A stretch of 64,000 bases of DNA from Gallaecimonas kandeliae (GCF_030450055.1 NZ_CP118480.1:3772842-3836841); one strand, 5' to 3'. Numbered from the stretch's first letter, positions 32,971 to 43,500 are shown. A program made the numbers and translations. Notes: a model not told the origin generated them from the letters alone.

Positions 32971-34944
32971 TTGAAACTGGTTAGCCACTTTCTCAGCAAG
33001 ACTGCCCAACTGCTGGCCCTCGGAGCCCTGCTCTCATCAAGTTTGCCTACCCAGGCCCAGGTGCTGCCCGCCATAGGGGAACAACGCACCCTGGTGTTGA
33101 TGGTCAACTTCCAAGACGCCCCTGACAACAAACCTTGGACGGCAGCCCAGCTGCAGGACCTGGTCTTTAACCAGAACGATGCCTTTTATCGTGACGCCTC
33201 TGGCGACAAGGTCTGGTTCAGCGGTGACGTGGACAGCAGCTGGCTTACCGTCTCCCTGGACAGCAGCCAGTGCCAATCCGATACCCTGGCCCAGCAGGCC
33301 AATGCCCTTGCCCAGGCCCAAGGCTACAACCTGGCCGATTATGGCCTGGTGCTCTACTTCCATCCCACGAACGGTTGTGGCTGGAGCGGCATGGGGATAC
33401 TGGACTCGGCCGGCCGAAGGGTCTTCCTCAACGGCGATACTACCTTGAGGGTCTTGAGCCATGAGATAGGTCATACCTTCGGCCTGCTCCATGCCCATGC
33501 CTTGGATTGCGATCAAGTCACAGAGGGCAATTGTCGCAGTCTCGAATACGGTGACGTTTACGACGTGATGGGCAGCCAGCTGGCCTACTTCAACGCCTTC
33601 GAAGAAGGCCTGCTGGGTTGGCAGCCCAATGTTGCCCAGGCCAACGATGGTGTCTATCAGTTGGCTCCCTTCCATACCGGCCAAGGGGTCGAAGCCCTCA
33701 AGGTACCTGCAGGCACCGACGCTTCAGGTGCCCAGCGCTGGCTTTACCTGGAATACCGTCCCGCCTTGGGCTATGACGCCTGGATGCAGAGCACCACTAA
33801 CGTGGCCCAGGGGCTGTTGGTGCGCAGCGTCGTCGAAGGTGATCCCAATAGCAGCCAATTGCTGGACATGACTCCGGGGTCGGCCCTGTTCGGCGATTTC
33901 AATGATGCCGTCCTGACCGTCGGCCAGCAGTTTGTGGATCCCCAGTCCGGTGCCGTGATCAGCCTGGAATCCCTGGACGACAAGGGTGCCACCGTCTGGG
34001 TGAGTGCCCAGGCCGCCCAATGCACCGCCACGGCGCCGGCCCTTAGCCTGAGCCCGGCCACCAGCCCCAGCATGCAGGCAGGGCAAGGCTATGGTTTCCA
34101 ACTGATGGTCACCAACGGTGATGCCACCGGTTGCAGCAACAAGACGATCAATCTGGCGGCCCAATGGCCAACCGGCTGGAGTGGTAGCCTGTCCAGCAGC
34201 TCCCTGACCTTGGCTCCTGGCGCCAGCAGCACCGTGCAGCTTTGGGTCCAGTCCAGCAGCCAGGCTTTGGCCGGTAATTACAATGTGCCGGTACAGGCCA
34301 GCGCCTCGGGCCTTCAGGGCGCCACCACCGCCACCTTCGTGGTAGGGGCCGCTAACAGTGCACCCGTGGCGGTGAACGACAGTGCCAGCACCCAGGCCGG
34401 TACCGGCGTCAGCATCCCGGTACTGGCCAACGACTCGGATCCCGACGGCAACAGCCTCAGCATCAGCTCGGTGAGCGGTGTCAACGGCAGTGCCCTGATC
34501 CAGGGATCTTCTATCCTGTTCACCCCGGTCAGTGGTTTCAGCGGCTCTACCAGCTTCAGCTACAGCATCTCTGATGGTCAGGGCGGTAGTGCCAGCGCTA
34601 CCGTGACCGTCAGTGTGGCTGCGGCCAACCAAGCGCCCCTGGCAGTGGACGACAGCGCCTCCACCAGCGGTAGCAGCGTCACCATAGCGGTGTTGGCCAA
34701 CGACTCGGATCCCGATGGCGACAAGCTGACGGTCAGCGCCGTGACCCAGGGCAGCAAGGGCTCGGTGCTGGTCAATAGCGACGGCACCCTCACCTATATT
34801 CCCGGCAGGCGCTTCAAGGGCAGCGACAGCTTCAGCTACAGCATCTCAGACGGCAAAGGCGGCAGTGCCAGCGCTACCGTCAGCATCGGCAGCAGCAGCT
34901 CTGGCGGCAGCACCGGAGGTGGTGGTTCTAAGGGCCACAAATAA
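32971..34944 (+). CDS. Secreted metzincin metalloprotease with two Big_9-like repeats
   Basis: A 657-aa exoprotein. A signal peptide of about 30 residues ends at TQAQ. The catalytic domain has the zinc motif HEIGHTFGLLH (164-174, HExxHxxGxxH) and a Met-turn YDVMGS (Met200), as in metzincins of the gametolysin (M11)-like kind. A NEW3-like beta domain and two 91-residue cadherin/Big_9-like repeats follow, the second starting 273 bp after the first; the tail is Ser/Gly/Lys-rich. Start TTG 32971 sits 6 nt after GGAGGAG and just outside the switch hairpin. It is a likely type II secretion substrate, inferred from the signal peptide and context. Confidence 0.85.
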   Translation: MKLVSHFLSKTAQLLALGALLSSSLPTQAQVLPAIGEQRTLVLMVNFQDAPDNKPWTAAQLQDLVFNQNDAFYRDASGDKVWFSGDVDSSWLTVSLDSSQCQSDTLAQQANALAQAQGYNLADYGLVLYFHPTNGCGWSGMGILDSAGRRVFLNGDTTLRVLSHEIGHTFGLLHAHALDCDQVTEGNCRSLEYGDVYDVMGSQLAYFNAFEEGLLGWQPNVAQANDGVYQLAPFHTGQGVEALKVPAGTDASGAQRWLYLEYRPALGYDAWMQSTTNVAQGLLVRSVVEGDPNSSQLLDMTPGSALFGDFNDAVLTVGQQFVDPQSGAVISLESLDDKGATVWVSAQAAQCTATAPALSLSPATSPSMQAGQGYGFQLMVTNGDATGCSNKTINLAAQWPTGWSGSLSSSSLTLAPGASSTVQLWVQSSSQALAGNYNVPVQASASGLQGATTATFVVGAANSAPVAVNDSASTQAGTGVSIPVLANDSDPDGNSLSISSVSGVNGSALIQGSSILFTPVSGFSGSTSFSYSISDGQGGSASATVTVSVAAANQAPLAVDDSASTSGSSVTIAVLANDSDPDGDKLTVSAVTQGSKGSVLVNSDGTLTYIPGRRFKGSDSFSYSISDGKGGSASATVSIGSSSSGGSTGGGGSKGHK

Positions 34945-34945
34945 A

Positions 34946-34970
34946 AAAGGCGGGCTTGATGCCCGCCTTT
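34946..34970. terminator. Bidirectional terminator between convergent exoprotein genes
   Basis: Stem AAAGGCGGGC / GCCCGCCTTT with a 5-nt loop, beginning right after the protease stop and ending 4 nt before the opposing gene stop. T runs flank it on both strands. Confidence 0.88.
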
Positions 34971-34974
34971 TCCT

Positions 34975-37197
34975 TTAGTTGGTGTTGTCCGGGCAGAGCG
35001 GGCAACTGGCGGTCGCTGTCTTGGCGACGCCATTATTGACATCAGTACCACTGAGCTTGCCCTTGGCCAGGGCGCTGGCGGTGTTGCTGAACAGCACAGA
35101 GCCGGGGTTGGTCAGGGCGCCGATGATGGACAGGCCGTCAGGCTTGTACTGCTGCTTGAAGGTTACGGACTTGCCGAGGCCCAGCGAGCCTGTGCACTTG
35201 GCGTCGGCTGACGCTGTCTTGCTGGTACAGCTGAAGGTGTTTTCGCCGCTGTCATAGACCAGGTCCTGGACCTCGGCGTCAGACACCACCACGGGACTCA
35301 GGGCTTCATTACCGGTATTGGTTACCGTAATGATGTTGCCTACCTTGACCAGCACTATGTCGTTCTCGGCCGACAATATGACCCCGGTGCCGCCACCCAG
35401 GGAGCTGTCGCAGACCTTGGTGATGCTGAGGTCAGGGTTGAGCGCCAAACTGCAGGACGCGGTAGCCGGAGCCGAATCGACTGTGTCATTGGAGTCGAAG
35501 GCATTGGTGCCGTGGGCAGTAATGGTGTCGGTATGGCTGGTCTGGGTGGTGGAGGTCAGGGTGTACTTGAAGGCCAGCTGTTCGCCGGGCAGCAAGGTGC
35601 CGGTGAAGGGAGGCTCTCCTGTGTCGACCACACCGTCCTTGTTGCTGTCGTAGACCACGGTGAACAGCGACGGATTCAGAACACTATCGGTCAGGTTGAC
35701 GTTAACCAACTTGATATTACCGGTATTGGTGGCATGGCCGGTGATCTCGGCCCTGAAGGTGTCGCCGTTATCCAGGAAGGCTTCGCAGGCCTTGGCGGCG
35801 GATATGGCGGCATTGCCTGTAGCCGTACAGTTGGCGGTGGCATTGTCGGACAACAGCTCGGCCCCATATTGGTCATAGGCTTTGAGCACTATGGTGTCGC
35901 TGAAGTCCAGGCTGCTTAATGGCCCAGAGACGTCATAGTGGCCCTCAAAGCGGGCTGTCTGCTGGGCTCCCAGGTTGAAGCTGGCGGTGGCTGTACCCAG
36001 GCCTGACAGGCTGCCAGGGGTGCTGTCGCCGGCGGTGCAGATGCCGTCAGAACCGGGAGCGGAGTTGCCTTCGTCCCAATCGTCGAAGCAGACCTTGTCG
36101 ATCACGGCGCCGGGCTGGCTGTCACTCAACTTCATGTCAAGGGCCAGGCCGCCGGTGTTGCTGGCGTTGCCGTAGAAGGTCACCGACACCTTGTCGCCGG
36201 CTTCGTTGATGGTGGCCTTGCAGTCCTTGCTGACGTTGATGCTGCAAACGTCGAAGTCGCCGATCACGAAGTCCTTGAGGGTGGCGGTTTCAGACCGTGA
36301 AGAGCGGGTTTCCGCCAGGAAGCTGCTGAGGCAGGGGGTGCTGCCCAGCAGTTGGGTGACGTTGATCCCCCCTTCGAAGAAGGTCTCATAGGGCATGTCG
36401 CTGGTGCTCAGGCCGCCTTTGGGGGTGTAGTCCCAGGGCGGGTTGGGGATGGGGTCCAGGTTGGTGATGGCGCAGGCCAGCTTGTTGTCGGTGCCGTCGC
36501 AGAGGGCATTGCCGCCCATCTCCGAGGTATAGATCTGGTCCAGGGGGCCTATGCTGTGGCCGTCGCTGTCCAGGTTGCCGTCGCCGTCATAGTCGTCGGG
36601 ATCCCATTCATAGGCCTTGATGACCGGCATGGCCCCAGAGGCTTGGGGATATTCCACCAGCACCAGCAGATCGCCGGGGCCCGCAGCTGACATTTTCACA
36701 TGAACACCGTCGAACTGGCTGGCGCCATTCTTGGAGATCTTGTTCTGGAAGAACCAGAAGCCGGCAAAGGCGTCACCAGAGTTGTCGTAGCGATCCAGGC
36801 CGAAGTAGATGATGAGATCCCCTTTCTTATGGGGACCACTATCAACGGGGTTGATGTAGGCGGCGGCATAGGCGTTGGTGATGTCGTCCTTGTCGGGCAC
36901 GCCACCGTCCTTGTACCACCAGTTGTTGACGTCATAGATGTCCTTGGAGCCCCCTTTCCAGTAGATGGTCTCTGGGCTGGGGTCGGCCAGGACGCCGGTG
37001 AAGGCGATGGGGGAGCCGCCGCCACCATAGAGGGTATCCCAGTCGTCACCGGCAACGGCGCCGTTCTCGGCAGTGTTACCGTCCAGTTCAAAGAGCCCTA
37101 TGCCGTCTACCGCTGGAACAGGGTAGGCCGTCAGCAGGGCGGCTGAGATCAAGGCTCCCAGCCCCAAGCCTTTGAAGCTTATCAATCTGCGTTTCAT
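34975..37197 (-). CDS. Secreted protein with DUF11/prealbumin-like domains, function unknown
   Basis: A 740-aa protein. A signal peptide (RRLISFKGLGLGALISAALL) ends near PVPAVDG. An N-terminal domain of about 300 residues rich in Asp, Gly and aromatics (WWYKDGGVPDKDD, EWDPDDYDGDGNLDSDGHS) is followed by beta-sandwich repeats of the DUF11/conserved-repeat kind (TNTGNEALSPVVVSDAEV). Paired cysteines occur in each repeat. The Asp-rich DPDDYDGDGNLDSD stretch looks like a calcium-binding loop. GGAGG lies 5 nt before the ATG. No enzymatic motif was recognised. It is probably an adhesive or matrix protein, and its position among protease and gsp genes suggests type II export. Confidence 0.72.
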   Translation of the reverse strand: MKRRLISFKGLGLGALISAALLTAYPVPAVDGIGLFELDGNTAENGAVAGDDWDTLYGGGGSPIAFTGVLADPSPETIYWKGGSKDIYDVNNWWYKDGGVPDKDDITNAYAAAYINPVDSGPHKKGDLIIYFGLDRYDNSGDAFAGFWFFQNKISKNGASQFDGVHVKMSAAGPGDLLVLVEYPQASGAMPVIKAYEWDPDDYDGDGNLDSDGHSIGPLDQIYTSEMGGNALCDGTDNKLACAITNLDPIPNPPWDYTPKGGLSTSDMPYETFFEGGINVTQLLGSTPCLSSFLAETRSSRSETATLKDFVIGDFDVCSINVSKDCKATINEAGDKVSVTFYGNASNTGGLALDMKLSDSQPGAVIDKVCFDDWDEGNSAPGSDGICTAGDSTPGSLSGLGTATASFNLGAQQTARFEGHYDVSGPLSSLDFSDTIVLKAYDQYGAELLSDNATANCTATGNAAISAAKACEAFLDNGDTFRAEITGHATNTGNIKLVNVNLTDSVLNPSLFTVVYDSNKDGVVDTGEPPFTGTLLPGEQLAFKYTLTSTTQTSHTDTITAHGTNAFDSNDTVDSAPATASCSLALNPDLSITKVCDSSLGGGTGVILSAENDIVLVKVGNIITVTNTGNEALSPVVVSDAEVQDLVYDSGENTFSCTSKTASADAKCTGSLGLGKSVTFKQQYKPDGLSIIGALTNPGSVLFSNTASALAKGKLSGTDVNNGVAKTATASCPLCPDNTN

Positions 37198-37515
37198 CTT
37201 CCACCTCCGGTGCCACGGATGGATGGTTCGGGCTGGATCCTGAATACCTTTTCCCTGGTGGGGAGGGGGCAGTTTCCAGCAATCAGAGGGCCGGACCCTG
37301 CTGGGTCCGACTCGGTGAAAGAGAACAGCAACGACTGTGCCTTAAATTTAAACGATTGATTTTTATTGTTTTTATTGGTTTGAACTCGGCTTTCGGCGAT
37401 GTTCTGTATACCTTGCCTTACAGGTCACAGAGTCGCTGGAACCTAAGCCATTGTGAACCATGAATTTCGGCCAAAATAGAAGCGTTTCAGCAACTTAACA
37501 GTGCCAAAAAGTGGG

Positions 37516-37975
37516 CTGTGATGGCTTTCGCAAATTGGCAAATTGTCTTGCTGGGATTGACGATGGGGCACTGCTCTTGGTCATCACTCTTTTGCTTAAG
37601 CAACTCATGAAGTTAGCTGAGTGGACAGGCCTTGGTGCCAGTAATAACTAGGCATGGAGGGGTTTTTTAGGGAGTGGTCTGTATATTTTTCGTTCAGTTT
37701 TGGCGTGTTAGAGTCCCTCCCGCTTGCTTGACCAAACTCGGCAAGCTCAGCCTTCGGCAGGGGCCTTTTCCAAGGCGTGCTGAGCGGTGTGGAGCGGAAT
37801 CTCCCGGGCCTGTGAAAATTGCAGAAAGATCCTCTCCTGTAAAAGGCAAACTTCGGGTAACCGGAGGGCGCAAAGCCATGGGTCCCTAGTGGATCGCCAG
37901 GCCGCCGAAAGAGAGTATCCCCTTCTCGGGCCTTAGCCTGCTGAGGATCTTTCTCCTTACTTTGGAGGAGATCCC
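37516..37975 (+). repeat. Duplicated protease leader, copy 2 (about 460 bp)
   Basis: Second copy of the segment at 32511-32970. The palindrome TTGCTTAAGCAA (37592-37603), the GCTCAGC/GCTGAGC hairpin and the aptamer are kept. The hairpin loop differs at two positions (TCTTTTTC in copy 1, CCTTTTCC here). The adjoining 37198-37515 is AT-rich and must hold the promoter of the leftward gene; no clear boxes were assigned. Confidence 0.85.
37824..37974 (+). promoter_or_regulatory. Cyclic-di-GMP-I (GEMM) riboswitch with RBS-sequestering platform, copy 2
   Basis: Identical to copy 1 through the whole aptamer and the 5' strand of the switch hairpin; only the loop before the ribosome binding site changes (CTGTGCT to TTACTTT). 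GAAAGATCC is at 37824-37832, its complement GGATCTTTC at 37945-37953, and the alternative partner GGAGGAGATCC at 37964-37974. The TTG start follows 1 nt later. Preservation of both competing helices supports a functional switch. Confidence 0.82.
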
Positions 37976-40501
37976 TTGAGTACAGCCATTCTCTTCAATA
38001 AAAAGCTTCTGCTGAGTGGCTTAGTGGCCGCCCCACTTTTCGCTCTGCAGGCCCAGGCAGTCACCCGCCCCTCGATGGGGGAGCAGAAGACCCTGGTCAT
38101 CTTGGCCAACTACTCTGATGACACCTCCACTCCCTGGACTCAGGACCAGATCAGGCAAAATGCCTTTGGCACCGCCAGCGATTTCTTCTACGAGAACTCC
38201 GAAGGCCAAACCTGGCTGACTGGCGATGTGGTGGGTTACTACACCCTAGCCCTCACCAGCGCGCAGTGTGGCTCCCAGGACCTGGGTAGCCAAGCCATAC
38301 AACTGGCCAAGAATGACGGGGTCGATGTCGGGGCTTACAAGCGGGTTGTGATCGCCACCCCCTACAGCTCAAGTTGCTCCTATGGCGGCGTTTCCGGCGT
38401 CGGTTCTGGCACTGTCCATCTCAACGGGCGGGTCGGCTGGGAAAGTTTTGCCCATGAGCTTGGCCACAACCTGGGGATCTACCATTCCCATGGCTTGCAG
38501 TGCGGCAGCCAGCCCCTGGGTTCCAGTTGCAGCAACGACGAGTACGGCGATACCTATGATGTGATGGGCCGTGGCTACGGCGACTACACCGCCTTCCAGA
38601 AGGACAGGCTGGGCTGGCTGAGCCAGGCCGATATCGACACGGCAACGGGTTCCGGGGTCTACCAGCTGAACCCCGCCGGTGACACCATGACGCCTGGCGT
38701 CAAGACGGTGCGTATTCCCAAGGGGATCGACCCCGCTACCGGCAACCAGGCCTGGTACTTTGTAGAATTCCGCCAGGATCAGGGCTTTGACAGCTACAAC
38801 ACGGCCGTTTCCAAGGGCGTGGTGATCCACAGTGCCGTTCAAGGCGTCGGTGACAGCAGCTACCTGCTGGACATGAATGATTCCAGCTTCTGGAGTCCCG
38901 ATCTGGGGCTGGGCAGCACCTTCAGCGACCCTGATACCGGTGTCAGCATCACCACCCAATATGCGGGCCCTGGCTATGCCGAGGTGCTGGTCGACACTAC
39001 CCAGACCGGCAAGGGCTTCCAGTGCCAGCTGCATCAACCCAGCATCAGCATCACCCCTGGTGCCAGCCAGCAAGTGACTGCAGGGACCAGGGTCAGCTAC
39101 AGCATCAGCGTCACCAACAACGACGACCCCAACTGCGGCAACAACACCTTCTCCATGGACGTGCCCCTGCCTGATGGCTGGTCTGCCAGCATCTTTGGCC
39201 GCGACCAGACCCTGGCCCCAGGCGCAACGGGCACTGCTACCCTGATGGTGACTTCGGATGCCAATGCGGCAGGTGGCACCTATCCGTTGAATGTCTCCGT
39301 TTTCAGTGGTGCCTACGGTGACATCGCTACGGCGAGCTACGTGATTGCTGGCGGCAGCAGCAACCAGGCGCCCGTAGCCCAGGCTGACAGCGCCTCTACC
39401 AATGCCGGTACTGCGGTAAGCATTGCTGTGCTGGCCAATGACTCCGACCCTGACGGCGACACCTTGACCATCACTGGTACCAGCGGTGTCAACGGCAGTG
39501 CCGTGATCCAGGGGGGCAACATCGTCTTCACCCCGGCCAGCGGTTTCAGCGGTAACACCAGCTTCAACTACAGCATCAGCGACGGCAAAGGCGGCACCGC
39601 CAGCGCCACTGTCACTGTCAGTGTGGCTGCCGCCAACCAAGCCCCCGTTGCGGTGAACGACAGCGCTTCCACCAATGCCGGTACTGCGGTGAGCATCCCG
39701 GTGTTGGCCAACGATTCCGACCCTGACGGTGATACCCTGACCATCACGTCCGTAAGCGGTGGTAACGGCAGCGCCAGCATCCAGGGCGGCAACATTGTCT
39801 TCACCCCGGCCAGCAGCTTCAGCGGCACCACCAGCTTCAACTACAGCATCAGCGACGGCAAAGGCGGCTCCGCCAGCGCCACTGTCACCGTGAGCGTGGC
39901 TGCGGTTAACCATGCCCCTGTGGCAGTGAACGACAGCGCTTCTACCAATGCCGGTACTGCGGTGAGCATCCCTGTTCTGGCCAACGACTATGACCAGGAC
40001 GGCGACAGCCTGACCATCACTTCCACCAGCGGTGGCAACGGTAGCCTCAGTGTTCAGGGTGGCTATATCGTCTTCACCCCGGCCAGCAGCTTTAGCGGTA
40101 GCACCAGCTTCAGCTACCAGATCAGCGACGGTAAAGGTGCCAGTGCCAGTGCCACCGTTACCGTCAGCGTGGCTGCGGCCAACCATGCGCCTGTGGCGGT
40201 GAACGACAGCGCCTCTGTCAGCAGCGGCAGCAGCGTTACCATCACAGTGCTGGGCAACGACTACGACCAGGACGGCGACAGCCTCAAGGTCACCGGTATT
40301 AACCAGGGCAGCAAGGGCTCGGTGATCCTGAACGGCGACGGCACCCTGACCTACTACCCGGGCAACCGCTTCAAGGGCAGCGACAGCTTCAGCTATCAAA
40401 TCAGCGACGGTAAAGGCGGCACCGCCAGCGCTACCGTCAGCATCGGCAGCCTGAGCAGTGGCGGCAGCGGTGGCGGCGGCAAGGGCAAAAGCGGCAAATA
40501 A
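37976..40501 (+). CDS. Secreted metzincin metalloprotease with four Big_9-like repeats
   Basis: An 841-aa paralogue of the protein at 32971-34944. The signal peptide ends at about LQAQA (residue 28). The zinc motif HELGHNLGIYH is at 160-170 and the Met-turn YDVMGR at Met197. A NEW3-like domain and four 91-residue cadherin/Big_9-like repeats starting at 39362, 39635, 39908 and 40181 follow, then a Gly/Ser/Lys tail. The start is a TTG, as in the paralogue. Asp-rich motifs (NDSDPDGD, NDYDQDGD) suggest calcium binding. The repeats may hold the enzyme in a matrix or on cells; the substrate is unknown. Confidence 0.86.
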   Translation: MSTAILFNKKLLLSGLVAAPLFALQAQAVTRPSMGEQKTLVILANYSDDTSTPWTQDQIRQNAFGTASDFFYENSEGQTWLTGDVVGYYTLALTSAQCGSQDLGSQAIQLAKNDGVDVGAYKRVVIATPYSSSCSYGGVSGVGSGTVHLNGRVGWESFAHELGHNLGIYHSHGLQCGSQPLGSSCSNDEYGDTYDVMGRGYGDYTAFQKDRLGWLSQADIDTATGSGVYQLNPAGDTMTPGVKTVRIPKGIDPATGNQAWYFVEFRQDQGFDSYNTAVSKGVVIHSAVQGVGDSSYLLDMNDSSFWSPDLGLGSTFSDPDTGVSITTQYAGPGYAEVLVDTTQTGKGFQCQLHQPSISITPGASQQVTAGTRVSYSISVTNNDDPNCGNNTFSMDVPLPDGWSASIFGRDQTLAPGATGTATLMVTSDANAAGGTYPLNVSVFSGAYGDIATASYVIAGGSSNQAPVAQADSASTNAGTAVSIAVLANDSDPDGDTLTITGTSGVNGSAVIQGGNIVFTPASGFSGNTSFNYSISDGKGGTASATVTVSVAAANQAPVAVNDSASTNAGTAVSIPVLANDSDPDGDTLTITSVSGGNGSASIQGGNIVFTPASSFSGTTSFNYSISDGKGGSASATVTVSVAAVNHAPVAVNDSASTNAGTAVSIPVLANDYDQDGDSLTITSTSGGNGSLSVQGGYIVFTPASSFSGSTSFSYQISDGKGASASATVTVSVAAANHAPVAVNDSASVSSGSSVTITVLGNDYDQDGDSLKVTGINQGSKGSVILNGDGTLTYYPGNRFKGSDSFSYQISDGKGGTASATVSIGSLSSGGSGGGGKGKSGK
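39362..40447 (+). repeat. Four tandem 273-bp repeats encoding Big_9-like domains
   Basis: Units start exactly 273 bp apart at 39362, 39635, 39908 and 40181. The first three are closest to each other; the last is more divergent and resembles the final repeat of the paralogous protease, which has only two units (34354 and 34627). This indicates expansion by internal duplication. Confidence 0.88.
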
Positions 40502-40531
40502 AAAAACGGCGGGTTGAACCCGCCGTTTTTT
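40501..40531. terminator. Bidirectional terminator after the second protease gene
   Basis: Stem AAAAAACGGCGGG / CCCGCCGTTTTTT with a 5-nt loop, starting at the protease stop and ending 16 nt before the opposing gene stop. It serves both convergent genes. Confidence 0.9.
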
Positions 40532-40547
40532 ATTGGCTCATGCCTTC

Positions 40548-43500
40548 TCAGGGGCAGAGCAGGTTGTTGTTGTAAGAGTCGAAGATACCGGCCAACTGGT
40601 TTGCCAGCGCCGCACGCTCAGGTGTGTAGGCGCTGCCACCGGCATTCTTGCCCTTGGGTTTGACCAGGTAGTCGCCGGTGCCGTTGAACCCGATCTCTGC
40701 CAGCAGGGCGGCTGCTTGTACTGCGGCGTCGGTGACGGCGGGGCAGCTGCCTGCACCGGCATTGACGTTCAGCAGGTAGCCCACGTACTGGGCGGCCAGG
40801 CCGTAGGCCGGGTCACCGGCTTTTTTCTTGCCATCTCTGACCAGGGTCGGGTCGGCTATGTCACGCTTGTCGAGCAGGTCGACAGCCACGGCACAGTCGG
40901 GATCCGGGATGGTCGGGTCGGCGTCGCCGATGACGAAGCCAGACCAGAGGGTGATGGGCAGGTTTTCGTCCAGCACCGCTTCTTGATGGCCTCTGCCGTC
41001 ACAGGATGTCCAGTTCTTCCAGTAGCCGATGGTCCGTGCTGAGCCTCCGGGAGGCGGTACGTCATCGATATGGAAGTGCCTGGTTTCACCGGGGCTCAAG
41101 GTGAAGTTGATGCACTCGGTTGAGTTATCAACGTTCGGGTCACCGCCGCCCGGTACGAACCAGGTATCGCCGTCCAGGCTGTTGTTGCTCCAGCCGGGCA
41201 GCATGTTGGTTTCGCAGAAGGCGTAAGTGACGGGCGTAGTCCCGTTGTCGTAGATCCGCAGCTTGGCCATGCCATTGACGTCCACGCAGTAACTGCTGCT
41301 GCCGGAGCAGCTGAAGTCGACTGCTTCACCCAAGGCCTGGGGCCCTGTGGCGGTGGCGGTGGCAATGGCTGCGCCTGTGCCGTCGCCCAAACGGATCTCG
41401 AAGGTGTACTGGTCACCGTTGGCCAGGGGTTGGCCGCTGACGGTCTTGACCACATCCGCCATGCCACGCTGCACGTTGTAGAAGGTGCAGGTGACGACCT
41501 CACCATTGTTCAGGTCGATGTTGCTGACGGGCGAGCCGTCATCACATTCGGCACCGCTGAGATCCCAACCGTCGGGGGTCAGTTCACTGACGTTGTAACT
41601 GCCAGGTACCAGCCAACCGGACTCGTTGCTTTGACCATGCATCAGGAAGAAGTTTGCCTGGTAACTGCTGGCAAATTCGAAGGACTGCCCGGTATCGGTC
41701 GGGTCAGCATCCTTGACGATGATGATCTTGCCGCGTTTGCGGTTGGTGAAGGTACAGGTGACGGTTTCACCGTCGTCCACGCTGATGGTGGCGACTCGGT
41801 TGTTCAAGTCAACCGAGGTCGGGACATTGTTGACACCGCCTTTGGGGTCATCACATTGCAGGTCGATGAGGTCGTAGCCCTTAAGCAGGGGATCGTCCTC
41901 GGTCACGCTGTAGACCCCGGCAGTCACGTTGTTGAAGGTGATGCTGTTGGGGTTCAGCGAGGTGGTATCGAGGCTGAATGTGGGAGCAATGCTGGCACCA
42001 CCGGTAGAGCTGTAGCCGAAGCTGTCGGTACCGCCGATGGAGTGCTTGACGATGATCACTGTCCCCGGTTCCTGCCTGCGCAGGTTGGTGAAGGTACAGG
42101 TCACGGTTTCACCCGCTTCGACGTTGTACAGGGCTTGGCCACTGGCCTTGTCACCGGAGCTGTTGTTGTCGTCACAGACGACGCTGTCCAAAGACCAGCC
42201 GGTAGGCAGTGCCAGGTTTTCGCCTACGACGTAGCTGCCAGGTTCGACATCGAATGAGGTCTCTGCCAGGCCAGCTGCATCATAACCAGTGGGAGTGAGG
42301 GTGAAGTTGCCTTCGTCACCATTGAAGTTGAAGTCGGTCGATACGAAGGGAACGCCAGCTGGGCTGGTGGCCACCTTCTGAACGATCAGCTTGCCGTTCT
42401 TGGTGTTGGTGAAGGTACAGGTCACAGTCTCACCCGCCTGCAGGTCGATGGCGCCGGGTGCGGAGCCGTCATCACAGGAGCTGCCTGTCAGCTTCCAGCC
42501 TGCGGGTACGTTTTCGCTGATGCTGTAGATGCCGGGGACCAAGGGGTCTGAGGCATCCTGGGCAGTGTTGCCGGAGGTAGTCAGGCTGCTGTCCAGGCCA
42601 GCGATGCTGTGGTTGAAGGTGAAGGTACCGTCACCACCAACGGTGTTTTTGACCAGGATGATCTGGCCACGTTTGGTGTTGGTGAAGGTACAAGTCACAG
42701 TCTCACCCGCCTGCAGGTCGATGGCGCCAGGAGCGGAGCCGTCGTCACAGGAACTGCCGGTGAGGTCCCAACCAGCGGGCACGTTTTCGCTGATGCTGTA
42801 GATGCCGGGGACCAAGGGGTCTGAGGCATCCTGGGCAGTGTTGCCGGAGGTAGTCAGGCTGCTGTCCAGGCCAGCGATGCTGTGGTTGAAGGTGAAGGTA
42901 CCGTCACCACCAACGGTGTTCTTGACCAGGATGATCTGGCCACGTTTGGTGTTGGTGAAGGTACAAGTCACAGTCTCACCCGCCTGCAGGTCGATGGCGC
43001 CAGGAGCGGAGCCGTCGTCACAGGAACTGCCGGTGAGATCCCAACCAGCGGGTACGTTTTCGCTGATGCTGTAGATGCCGGGGACCAAGGGGTCTGAGGC
43101 ATCCTGGGCAGTGTTGCCGGAGGTAGTCAGGCTGCTGTCCAGGCCAGCGATGCTGTGGTTGAAGGTGAAGGTACCGTCACCACCAACGGTGTTCTTGACC
43201 AGGATGATCTGGCCACGTTTGGTGTTGGTGAAGGTACAAGTCACAGTCTCACCCGCCTGCAGGTCGATGGCGCCAGGAGCGGAGCCGTCGTCACAGGAAC
43301 TGCCGGTGAGGTCCCAACCAGCGGGCACGTTTTCGCTGATGCTGTAGGTGCCGGGGACCAGCGGGTCTGAGGCATCCTGGGCAGTGTTGCCGGAAGTAGT
43401 CAGGCTGCTGTCCAGGCCAGCGATGCTGTGGTTGAAGGTGAAGGTACCGTCACCACCAACGGTGTTCTTGACCAGGATGATCTGGCCACGCTTGCGGTTG

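Noticed and set aside
42399..43490. Regular repeats considered as a CRISPR array
   Set aside because: Units are 273 bp, contiguous without spacers, and in frame within a protein gene.
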